This document shows positions 16,896-24,035 of a stretch of 64,000 nt of DNA, piece after piece; positions within the stretch are counted from its first letter, which is position 1; each line of letters begins with the position of its first letter. A program made the translations under genes and the position numbers. The stretch comes from Flavobacteriaceae bacterium UBA7684 (GTDB lineage Bacteria; Bacteroidota; Bacteroidia; Flavobacteriales; Flavobacteriaceae), in NCBI GenBank assembly GCA_002482885.1, contig DLGW01000016.1, forward strand, positions 73,111 to 137,110, given 5' to 3'. The notes under the pieces were generated by a model. That model ran no database searches. It was not told where the DNA came from and saw only the letters and a program-made list of their open reading frames with translations.

Positions 16896-17708
16896 TTACT
16901 TAATAAAATGAAGGTACAACGGAATAATCGCAAATAACAAAGGAACCACAATAGCGTATCCTTTTCCAAAAGCTTTAATTGTACAAGCAAAACGCGTAAC
17001 ACCTAAAGATTGAAATGCACTTTGAAATCCGTGTAATAAATGAAAAGCCAACGCACCCATAGCCAACACATATAAAATAGTAGCTGACAATCCATAAACA
17101 GGATGTTTAAAAAAGTCAACCGTAATTTTATATAAATCTTTATAACCCTCTGCCACTTTTACATTTACATTAGGATCATAAAAATCGTTACCCACTATTT
17201 TAATACTTCCTTCTGTAGCGGGTAAATAATTACCTAAAGTAGTTACATAAAATTCTTGTGGCATTCCAGGCTGTACTTCAATGGTAGTTTTGTATAAGGG
17301 CATACTTTTATCAAAATGCATTACTGCCCAAAAATTCACCATGTGTGTTACAATAAATACTAAGATTACTGTTCCTAACAAGGCCATGTTTCTAGAAGAC
17401 CAAGTACTGTTTGCCGAAGCATTTTGCATGGCGTAACCCACTGGACGCGCTGCTTTGTTTTGAAAAGTTAACGCAATACCATCTATCGCATGAAATAAGA
17501 TAGACAGGTAAGTAACATAACTTAAAATTTTTACCGCTGGATTAGAGGTCATAAAAAGGGCGTACTCGTTAAATTGTAACGGCGTACCGAATATCAATTG
17601 TAAATTCCCTGCCAAGTGACCTGCCAAAAACAAGCATAAAAACAATCCCGTAAGAGCCATCCAGTATTTTTTAACAATAGATGACTTTAAAAGTGCTGAT
17701 TTTGCCAT
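16896..17708 (-). CDS. sdhC: Succinate dehydrogenase cytochrome b subunit
   Basis: This 270-aa type B membrane anchor has five predicted helices. Conserved histidines for haem b ligation appear in LAGHLAGNLQ, ILFHAIDG, IVTHMVNFW and AFHLLHGFQS. It anchors SdhAB to the inner membrane and passes electrons to menaquinone. It is the first gene of the operon and has an excellent upstream promoter. Confidence 0.95.
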   Translation of the reverse strand: MAKSALLKSSIVKKYWMALTGLFLCLFLAGHLAGNLQLIFGTPLQFNEYALFMTSNPAVKILSYVTYLSILFHAIDGIALTFQNKAARPVGYAMQNASANSTWSSRNMALLGTVILVFIVTHMVNFWAVMHFDKSMPLYKTTIEVQPGMPQEFYVTTLGNYLPATEGSIKIVGNDFYDPNVNVKVAEGYKDLYKITVDFFKHPVYGLSATILYVLAMGALAFHLLHGFQSAFQSLGVTRFACTIKAFGKGYAIVVPLLFAIIPLYLHFIK

Positions 17709-17748
17709 AATTTATTTTAAATGTTTATTAAATCTTAAAAAAGTCACA

Positions 17749-17779
17749 CAAAAATACGTGTATTAAGAATTACGTACAA
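17749..17779 (-). promoter_or_regulatory. Strong promoter for sdhCAB (TTG-N20-TATTTTTG)
   Basis: On the minus strand TTG (17779-17777) is followed after 20 nt by TATTTTTG (17756-17749), an exact match to the Bacteroidetes -33/-7 consensus and spacing. It leaves a 5' leader of roughly 35 nt before the sdhC start. Confidence 0.75.
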
Positions 17780-17807
17780 CTACTTAATCGTTATTTATAA
17801 TGAATTT

Positions 17808-17821
17808 AAAGTACGTACTTT
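17808..17821. promoter_or_regulatory. 14-bp perfect palindrome upstream of the sdh promoter
   Basis: AAAGTACGTACTTT is self-complementary and lies about 30 bp upstream of the -33 element. A partial relative (TTACGTAC, 17770-17777) overlaps the -33 TTG. It looks like a dimeric regulator site, but none is identified. The remainder of the 344-bp gap (17709-18052) holds the promoter and the accC terminator only. Confidence 0.5.
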
Positions 17822-18026
17822 TCCGAGTATTTTTTAATTCGAAAAAACAATGATTTTAGTCAGTTTACACTTGATTTAATCATGGATTCATCTAATCGTT
17901 TAATCTAGCAACAAGTGTTTGTAAAAAGATTGCAACAAATGGTATCATTCCTCTCATTTTTCAAAAGGAAGAACATCTAAAAGTGATTTCAACACCCTAA
18001 ATTTGAAACCTATACTAAAAAACAAA

Positions 18027-18043
18027 GGCGGTCAATGACCGCC
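18027..18043 (-). terminator. Terminator after accC
   Basis: GGCGGTCA and TGACCGCC form a tight hairpin (18027-18043) 10 nt after the accC stop on the minus strand, followed by a T-rich tract interrupted by one G. Confidence 0.85.
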
Positions 18044-18052
18044 CAATTTTTT

Positions 18053-19390
18053 TTATTTCATTTCGAAATCTTCCATGAATTTGGTAGTATAATTACCTGC
18101 TACATAATCTGGATTGTCCATTAATTGTCTGTGGAAAGGAATCGTAGTTTTAATTCCTTCAATCACAAACTCATCTAAGGCTCTTTTCATTTTATTAATA
18201 GCTTCTTCACGTGATTGCGCCGTAGTAATCAATTTGGCAATCATAGAATCATAATTTGGCGGAATGGTATATCCTGCATATACATGGGTATCTAAACGCA
18301 CTCCATGTCCTCCTGGCGCATGTAAAACAGAAATTTTACCTGGCGAAGGTCTAAAATCATTATAAGGATCTTCGGCATTGATACGACATTCAATAGAATG
18401 TAATTGTGGCAAATAATTTTTACCCGAAATAGGCACACCAGCAGCCACCATAATTTGTTCACGAATCAAATCGTAATCTATTACTTGTTCCGTAATTGGA
18501 TGCTCTACTTGAATACGAGTATTCATTTCCATAAAGTAAAAATTGCGGTGTTTATCCACTAAAAACTCTACAGTACCTGCTCCTTCGTATTTAATAAATT
18601 CGGCTGCTTTTACAGCTGCTTCTCCCATTTTATCTCTCAATTCATCGGTCATGAACGGAGAAGGAGTTTCTTCGGTTAATTTTTGATGTCTTCTTTGTAC
18701 AGAACAATCTCTTTCAGATAAATGACAAGCCTTTCCGTAAGCATCTCCAACAATTTGAATTTCGATATGTCTTGGTTCTTCAATCAGTTTTTCCATGTAC
18801 ATACCGTCATTTCCAAAAGCAGCAGCAGCTTCTTGACGGGCACTTTCCCATGCTTTTTCTAAATCTTCTTCTTTCCAAATGGCGCGCATTCCTTTTCCAC
18901 CACCACCTGCGGTAGCTTTCATCATTACAGGATATCCGATTTCTTTAGCTACTTTAAAAGCATCTTCTAAATCCTCTAAAACTCCCTCTGAACCTGGCAC
19001 ACAAGGTACGCCTGCGGCTTTCATGGTAGCTTTAGCCGTAGCTTTGTCTCCCATTTGCTCAATCATTTCAGGCGAAGCTCCAATAAACTTGATACCGTGT
19101 TCCTGACAGATTTTTGAAAATTTAGCATTTTCAGATAAAAACCCATATCCTGGATGAATAGCATCAGCATTGGTTATTTCGGCAGCCGAAATAATGTTAA
19201 CCATTTTTAAATATGACAAATTACTTGGCGGAGGCCCTATACAAACAGCTTCATCGGCAAAACGCACGTGTAAACTATCTGCATCAGCTGTTGAATAAAC
19301 AGCAACTGTTTTAATCCCCATTTCTTTACAAGTTCTAATTACTCGTAAAGCAATTTCTCCTCGGTTTGCTATTAATATTTTTTTGAACAT
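18053..19390 (-). CDS. accC: Acetyl-CoA carboxylase, biotin carboxylase subunit
   Basis: AccC carboxylates the biotin on AccB using ATP and bicarbonate, the first half of malonyl-CoA synthesis. The 445-aa ATP-grasp protein begins MFKKILIANRGEIALRVIR, the family N-terminus, so I start at 19390 rather than at an upstream ATG nine codons earlier. Other landmarks are the glycine-rich KATAGGGGKGMR, the EERDCS-like LSERDCSVQRRHQK, EMNTRIQVEH and the C-terminal biotin-carboxylase domain. It follows accB after about 55 nt. Confidence 0.97.
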   Translation of the reverse strand: MFKKILIANRGEIALRVIRTCKEMGIKTVAVYSTADADSLHVRFADEAVCIGPPPSNLSYLKMVNIISAAEITNADAIHPGYGFLSENAKFSKICQEHGIKFIGASPEMIEQMGDKATAKATMKAAGVPCVPGSEGVLEDLEDAFKVAKEIGYPVMMKATAGGGGKGMRAIWKEEDLEKAWESARQEAAAAFGNDGMYMEKLIEEPRHIEIQIVGDAYGKACHLSERDCSVQRRHQKLTEETPSPFMTDELRDKMGEAAVKAAEFIKYEGAGTVEFLVDKHRNFYFMEMNTRIQVEHPITEQVIDYDLIREQIMVAAGVPISGKNYLPQLHSIECRINAEDPYNDFRPSPGKISVLHAPGGHGVRLDTHVYAGYTIPPNYDSMIAKLITTAQSREEAINKMKRALDEFVIEGIKTTIPFHRQLMDNPDYVAGNYTTKFMEDFEMK

Positions 19391-19445
19391 TCTTTTGTGA
19401 ATTTGAATTAAACCCAATCTTAATTTTATCTTATAAACCCTTTAA

Positions 19446-19940
19446 TTATGACGGATCTATAATAAATAAAGGTTGGTCAAATTCTACAGGAGAATTGTTT
19501 TCAACTAAGATTTTTACGATTTTACCAGATAATTCTGATTCAATTTCGTTAAATAATTTCATCGCCTCAATCACGCACAATACATCTCCTTTACCAATTA
19601 CATCTCCTACTTCTACAAATGGAGCTTTTTCTGGAGATGCTTTTCTGTAGAATGTTCCAATAATTGGAGATTTTACAGTAATTAATCTTGAGTCTTCGGC
19701 TGCGGCGCTTGCTGCTGCTGAAGCGGCTTTAACTTCTTCTGCAGTTGCTTGTTGAATTGGAGAAGCAATAGTAACTGCTGGCACACCTTGTAACGGTTGA
19801 TAGGTTAACCCATCTGCTTTTGCAGCAACTTCCTGAGTAGTTTTAATGGTAATTTTAAAATCACCAGTTTCTAATCGAACTTCTGTTGCTCCAGATTTAG
19901 CAACAAATTTGATTAAATTTTGAATCTCTCTGATATCCAT
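19446..19940 (-). CDS. accB: Biotin carboxyl carrier protein of acetyl-CoA carboxylase
   Basis: The 164-aa AccB has an N-terminal helical part, an Ala/Glu-rich linker (residues 64-82) and a C-terminal biotinyl domain. The biotin-accepting Lys128 is in EAMKLFNEIE; Leu in place of the usual Met after the lysine is a small variation. It begins 20 nt after fabH and precedes accC, forming the standard accBC pair. Confidence 0.96.
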   Translation of the reverse strand: MDIREIQNLIKFVAKSGATEVRLETGDFKITIKTTQEVAAKADGLTYQPLQGVPAVTIASPIQQATAEEVKAASAAASAAAEDSRLITVKSPIIGTFYRKASPEKAPFVEVGDVIGKGDVLCVIEAMKLFNEIESELSGKIVKILVENNSPVEFDQPLFIIDPS

Positions 19941-19960
19941 GATATTACGTTTTTCTATAA

Positions 19961-20956
19961 TTATTTGTTATAAGCCCACTTTAAATAAATAGAACCCCAA
20001 GTAAATCCGCCTCCAAAGGAAGCAAATACTAGGTTATCTCCTTTTTTGAATTGAGATTCAAAATCATTTAGCAATAACGGCAAAGTTGCCGAAGTAGTGT
20101 TACCATATTTATGGATATTTACTAACACTTTTGAAGCATCTACATTCATGCGTTCTGCAGTAGCATCAATAATTCGTCTGTTGGCTTGATGCGCCACTAA
20201 CCAATCTACATTTTCTGGAGTTAAATTATTGCGTTGCATAATTTTTTCACTCACATCTGCCATGTTAGATACCGCAAACTTAAATACTGTTTTTCCTTCT
20301 TGTTTAATGAAGTGTTTTCTTCCTGATACAGTTTCTAAAGTAGGTGGAAAAAGCGATCCTCCGGCTTCGATTTTCAAAAAATCTCGTCCTACACCATCAC
20401 TTCTTAAATATTCGTCTTGTAATCCCAAACCTTCGTAATTAGGCTCAAACAAAGCAGCTCCTGCTCCATCTCCGAAAATAATACAAGTGGTTCTATCGGT
20501 ATAATCCAAAATCGAAGACATTTTATCCGCTCCAATTAGCAACACCTTTTTGTAACGACCCGCTTCAATATAAGCAGCAGCAGTACTCATTCCGTACAAA
20601 AAACCAGAACAAGCAGCTTGCAAATCATAGGCAAAGGCATTAATAGCGCCTATTTCGGTAGCTACATAGGCTGCCGTTGAAGCCACCATCATGTCAGGTG
20701 TAGCTGTTGCAACAATTACAACATCTATTTCTAAGGGATTAACTTTTGATTTTTCTAGCAAGTCTAGAGCGGCCTGAATAGCCAAATAAGAAGTTCCTTT
20801 GTCAAGGTCTTTTAAAATTCTTCTTTCCTTGATACCCGTTCTGGTTAAAATCCACTCATCATTGGTATCGACCATTTCTTCTAACATCTTATTTGTTAGA
20901 ATAAACTCTGGAACATAAGCCCCAACAGAAGTAATGGCTGCTGTTATTTTACTCAT
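19961..20956 (-). CDS. fabH: 3-oxoacyl-ACP synthase III
   Basis: FabH starts fatty-acid synthesis by condensing acyl-CoA with malonyl-ACP. The 331-aa thiolase-fold protein has catalytic Cys116 in DLQAACSGFLYG, the His in VAHQANRRI and the Asn in KYGNTTSAT, the complete triad. In Bacteroidetes it normally sits between rpmF and accB, as here. A perfect 17-bp inverted repeat separates it from rpmF. Confidence 0.97.
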   Translation of the reverse strand: MSKITAAITSVGAYVPEFILTNKMLEEMVDTNDEWILTRTGIKERRILKDLDKGTSYLAIQAALDLLEKSKVNPLEIDVVIVATATPDMMVASTAAYVATEIGAINAFAYDLQAACSGFLYGMSTAAAYIEAGRYKKVLLIGADKMSSILDYTDRTTCIIFGDGAGAALFEPNYEGLGLQDEYLRSDGVGRDFLKIEAGGSLFPPTLETVSGRKHFIKQEGKTVFKFAVSNMADVSEKIMQRNNLTPENVDWLVAHQANRRIIDATAERMNVDASKVLVNIHKYGNTTSATLPLLLNDFESQFKKGDNLVFASFGGGFTWGSIYLKWAYNK

Positions 20957-21000
20957 AAAAAGTATTTAAAAAATATAATACAGACAGGTATTAATGTGTA

Positions 21001-21044
21001 AACAGCAAAAAACTCTCCTTTGCAAAAGAGAGTTTTTTGCTGTT
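21001..21044 (-). terminator. 17-bp perfect inverted repeat between rpmF and fabH
   Basis: Arms 21001-21017 and 21028-21044 are exactly complementary with a 10-nt loop and contain T-rich ends in both directions. It lies 12 nt after the rpmF stop and 45 nt before fabH, so it would stop or attenuate transcription into the fatty-acid genes. Confidence 0.85.
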
Positions 21045-21055
21045 ATTAGGTTTTA

Positions 21056-21250
21056 CTAAGCCTCAGCAACCGATTTATCGACTACCACTTGACCTCTGTA
21101 ATATAGTTTTCCTTCATGCCAGTAAGCTCTGTGATACAAATGCGATTCTCCTGTTACCGGACACACAGCGATTTGAGGGACAGAAGCTTTATAATGTGTT
21201 CTTCTTTTGTCTCTTCTGGTTTTCGAGGTCTTTCTCTTTGGATGTGCCAT
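21056..21250 (-). CDS. rpmF: Large-subunit ribosomal protein L32
   Basis: The 64-aa basic protein begins MAHPKRKTSKTRRDKRRTHY, the L32 signature, followed by a short C-terminal half (CPVTGESHLYHRAYWHEG) with only one of the four zinc-binding cysteines, as in C-minus L32. It follows the yceD gene after 8 nt, a conserved bacterial pair. Confidence 0.97.
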   Translation of the reverse strand: MAHPKRKTSKTRRDKRRTHYKASVPQIAVCPVTGESHLYHRAYWHEGKLYYRGQVVVDKSVAEA

Positions 21251-21258
21251 TTAATTGA

Positions 21259-21798
21259 TTATTTATCTGTTAATAGTTTCTTTAATTTATCCCACATGGG
21301 GTCTGTTTCTTGATCTTTTTCTTTTGTCTTTTCCTTTTTAGGAGAAAGTTCTTTTAATTTATCTAATATTTCGGACTTTAATGTCCCATCTTTAACCCCT
21401 GGGTGTATTCTTTTAAAAGGGACAGACAATACTATTATTTCATAAACGTATTGTTTGATATCCATTTCAAAAGCACTATGAGGCAAGATTAAAATCTGAT
21501 CATCGTCGTCATTATACTCATCTCCGAACTTAACCAACAACTTGTTTTCCCCTTTTATGGGTAAATCAAAATCTTCCATGGTTAAATCACACGGCACATT
21601 TACCGTTCCACTAAAACTGAATTCCAATTCCATTAAAGTGCTTTTTTTGTCTAATGTCAGATTCAATGAAATGTTGCAATCATTGAATTCTTCGCAATCA
21701 AGAGACTTCAAAAAGTCATTTTTAATTTCAAATGCAAACTGGTGTTTTCCTAGTTTTAATCCTGTGAAAGGAATTAAATACTCATTGTTCAGTTTCAT
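21259..21798 (-). CDS. yceD: YceD/DUF177 family protein
   Basis: This 179-aa protein belongs to the YceD (DUF177) family, required for normal 23S rRNA levels in some organisms and nearly always encoded upstream of rpmF. The N-terminal half is beta-rich (EYLIPFTGLKLGKHQFAFEI), with FSGTVNVPCDLTMEDFDLPI in the middle. The acidic/basic tail (SPKKEKTKEKDQETDPMWDKLKKL) is typical. A TATATTTG -7 element lies upstream. Confidence 0.88.
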   Translation of the reverse strand: MKLNNEYLIPFTGLKLGKHQFAFEIKNDFLKSLDCEEFNDCNISLNLTLDKKSTLMELEFSFSGTVNVPCDLTMEDFDLPIKGENKLLVKFGDEYNDDDDQILILPHSAFEMDIKQYVYEIIVLSVPFKRIHPGVKDGTLKSEILDKLKELSPKKEKTKEKDQETDPMWDKLKKLLTDK

Positions 21799-21815
21799 GA
21801 AAAAAATTTAATTGG

Positions 21816-21823
21816 CAAATATA
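21816..21823 (-). promoter_or_regulatory. Candidate -7 element (TATATTTG) for yceD-rpmF
   Basis: An exact TAnnTTTG match on the minus strand, 18 nt before the yceD start codon. No clear -33 TTG at the expected distance. Confidence 0.5.
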
Positions 21824-21850
21824 TAAAAATATTGAATACCTAAGCTTTTT

Positions 21851-22903
21851 TTATTCTTTTACTGATTCTGATCTTTTTAAGGGATTTACAGCAATTTCTT
21901 GATGTGTTTTTCTGGCTTGAAATATATCCACCGCACTATAAATAGCTTGCCTAAAAGAAGTTTCATTGGCAGTACCTGTTCCTGCAATTTCATAAGCCGT
22001 TCCGTGATCAGGCGAAGTTCTTACTTTATTTAAACCCGCAGTATAATTTACTCCTTCTCCGAAAGCTAATGTTTTAAAAGGAATCAACCCTTGGTCGTGA
22101 TACACCGCTACTACCGCATCATAATTTTTATATTGTCCACTTCCAAAAAAGCTATCGGCAGCAAAAGGTCCAAAAACCATGTACCCTTGATCAAACAATT
22201 TAACTAAAGCGGGTTTTAAAACCGCATCATCTTCGTTACCAATTACCCCTTCGTCTCCGCAGTGTGGATTAATCCCTAATACCGCTACTTTAGGCTTGGT
22301 GATGGTAAAATCTTGAATTAATGATTGTACGACTAATTTGATTTTTTTATGAATCAAAGCTTCGTTAATGTGCGAAGATACTTCTTTAACAGGAACATGA
22401 TCGGTTAACAACCCTACTCTTAACTGATCGTGAATCATAAACATCAACGCATCGCCTTGCAATTCCTGAGCTAAATAATCGGTGTGTCCTGGAAAATTAA
22501 ATTCCCCAGACTGAATATTTTTTTTATTAATTGGCGCAGTAACCAAAACATCTATTTGATTGTTTTTTAAAGCCTCTGTAGCCGCTTGTAAAGATTTTAC
22601 AGCATAAGTTCCTGCAATCTCGCTTTTTACACCTAGAATCACCTCGTCGGCATCTGGCCAAACATTAATTACATTGATTTTTCCCGCAATGATATTTTCT
22701 AATTTATCTATGCGTTGAAAATTAACCTGAGAGTTAATTAATCGTTTGGTATTAGAAATGGTTTTAACATTAGCAAAAATCACAGGAGTGCAAGTTTCGA
22801 GCATTCGAACATCTTCAAAAGTCTTTAAAATGACTTCACACCCTACTCCATTCACGTCCCCGATAGAGATTCCTACTATTGTATTTTCGACTGGCTTGCT
22901 CAT
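21851..22903 (-). CDS. pdxA: 4-hydroxythreonine-4-phosphate dehydrogenase
   Basis: PdxA oxidises 4-phosphohydroxy-L-threonine in the DXP-dependent route to pyridoxal phosphate. The 350-aa protein begins with VGISIGDVNGVGCEVILKT and has the metal-binding histidines in FPGHTDYLA and VYHDQGLIPFK, plus GLNKVRTSPDHGTAYEIAG. Length and motifs are normal. It is divergent from ribE, with facing promoter elements in the 61-bp gap. Confidence 0.96.
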   Translation of the reverse strand: MSKPVENTIVGISIGDVNGVGCEVILKTFEDVRMLETCTPVIFANVKTISNTKRLINSQVNFQRIDKLENIIAGKINVINVWPDADEVILGVKSEIAGTYAVKSLQAATEALKNNQIDVLVTAPINKKNIQSGEFNFPGHTDYLAQELQGDALMFMIHDQLRVGLLTDHVPVKEVSSHINEALIHKKIKLVVQSLIQDFTITKPKVAVLGINPHCGDEGVIGNEDDAVLKPALVKLFDQGYMVFGPFAADSFFGSGQYKNYDAVVAVYHDQGLIPFKTLAFGEGVNYTAGLNKVRTSPDHGTAYEIAGTGTANETSFRQAIYSAVDIFQARKTHQEIAVNPLKRSESVKE

Positions 22904-22922
22904 TTTACTTGATATTATTCGT

Positions 22923-22930
22923 TAACTTTG
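22923..22930 (+). promoter_or_regulatory. Candidate -7 element (TAACTTTG) for ribE
   Basis: An exact TAnnTTTG match on the + strand, 34 nt before the ribE start. A TTG lies 24 nt upstream, slightly wider than the usual spacing. Confidence 0.55.
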
Positions 22931-22935
22931 GAGGG

Positions 22936-22943
22936 CAAATTTA
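22936..22943 (-). promoter_or_regulatory. Candidate -7 element (TAAATTTG) for pdxA
   Basis: An exact TAnnTTTG match on the minus strand, 32 nt before the pdxA start and only 5 bp from the facing ribE element, so the two promoters would compete. Confidence 0.5.
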
Positions 22944-22964
22944 TAAAATAAAATCCGCTATTAT

Positions 22965-23555
22965 ATGTTCACTGGAATTATTGAGACACTTGGTACTGTA
23001 AAAAATTTAGTTCAAGATTTAGGCAATATACACCTAACTATCGAATCCGCTATTACACAAGAACTTAAAATAGACCAAAGTGTTGCCCATAATGGCATTT
23101 GCTTAACTGTGGTAAATATTCAAAATCAGGAATATACCGTTACTGCTATTCCTGAAACTATTAGAAAAACCTCTTTAGGCACTTGGAAAGTAGGAGATTT
23201 GATTAACCTAGAACGCGCCATGAAGTTAGGCGACAGACTGGATGGGCACATCGTGCAAGGTCATGTAGACCAAACAGGTGCCTGCATAGAAATTCAAGAA
23301 GACAATGGCAGTTGGATTTTCACCTTTGAATATGATGCTGCGTTAAGCAACATCACCATCGAAAAAGGTTCGATTACCGTAAACGGAACCAGTTTAACGG
23401 TAGTGAATTCTAAAAAAAACCAATTCAGCGTAGCCATCATTCCTTATACCTACCAGCACACCAACTTTAAAACCTTTAAAATTGGCACACAGGTGAATTT
23501 GGAATTTGATGTAATTGGAAAATACGTGGCTCGTTTACACCAACTTTCTTTATAA
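22965..23555 (+). CDS. ribE: Riboflavin synthase alpha chain
   Basis: This enzyme dismutates two 6,7-dimethyl-8-ribityllumazine molecules to riboflavin. The 196-aa protein has two lumazine-binding halves, the first starting MFTGIIETLGTV and containing NGICLTVV, the second with GHVDQTG and NGTSLTVV. Both halves are intact. The downstream epimerase gene starts 3 nt after its stop, so the two are co-translated. Confidence 0.95.
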   Translation: MFTGIIETLGTVKNLVQDLGNIHLTIESAITQELKIDQSVAHNGICLTVVNIQNQEYTVTAIPETIRKTSLGTWKVGDLINLERAMKLGDRLDGHIVQGHVDQTGACIEIQEDNGSWIFTFEYDAALSNITIEKGSITVNGTSLTVVNSKKNQFSVAIIPYTYQHTNFKTFKIGTQVNLEFDVIGKYVARLHQLSL

Positions 23556-23558
23556 ATC

Positions 23559-23957
23559 TTGAAAAAAATAGACCACATCGGCATAGCCGTTAAAAATCTA
23601 ACCGAAGCCGAAAATACTTATCGGGCTTTATTGAATACGAATCCCTTTAAACAAGAAATCGTAGATTCCGAAAAAGTAGCAGTTTCTTTTTTTGAGATTT
23701 CAAATACCAAAATAGAATTACTTCAGGCACTAACACCTGAAAGTCCTATTGCTAAATTCATTCAAAAAAAAGGTGAAGGCATTCATCATATCGCTTTTGA
23801 AGTCGACGACCTAACCCTAGAAACCGAGCGTTTAATTCAAGAAGGTTTTATCCCAATTGGTGAACCTAAAAAAGGAGCCGACAATCAATGGGTTTTGTTT
23901 TTTCATCCTAAAAACACGCATGGGGTTTTAATCGAAATCTGCCAAAATATTAAATAG
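23559..23957 (+). CDS. mce: Methylmalonyl-CoA epimerase
   Basis: The 132-aa glyoxalase-fold protein interconverts (2R)- and (2S)-methylmalonyl-CoA. It shows the VOC-family motifs IDHIGIAVKNL, KIELLQAL, EGIHHIAFEVDD and the terminal HGVLIEICQ. The start is a TTG at 23559, three bases after the ribE stop; no ATG fits the conserved N-terminus. Confidence 0.92.
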   Translation: MKKIDHIGIAVKNLTEAENTYRALLNTNPFKQEIVDSEKVAVSFFEISNTKIELLQALTPESPIAKFIQKKGEGIHHIAFEVDDLTLETERLIQEGFIPIGEPKKGADNQWVLFFHPKNTHGVLIEICQNIK

Positions 23958-23999
23958 GGTAAAACTATCTTTTTCCTGCTTTTTGTCATATTTTCATGT

Positions 24000-24011
24000 G
24001 TGATATATCAC
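24000..24011. promoter_or_regulatory. 12-bp perfect palindrome at the pta promoter
   Basis: GTGATATATCAC is self-complementary and ends directly against the TAATTTTG -7 element, so a bound dimer would overlap RNA polymerase. The regulator is unknown. Confidence 0.5.
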
Positions 24012-24019
24012 TAATTTTG
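24012..24019 (+). promoter_or_regulatory. Candidate -7 element (TAATTTTG) for pta-ackA
   Basis: An exact TAnnTTTG match 16 nt before the pta start. The nearest TTG is 26 nt upstream, wider than consensus. Confidence 0.55.
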
Positions 24020-24035
24020 AATAAAATTTCACACA

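Noticed and set aside
17709..18052. Possible tRNA or small ORF in the sdhC-accC gap
   Set aside because: Only a terminator, promoter and palindrome are visible; no cloverleaf and no plausible frame.
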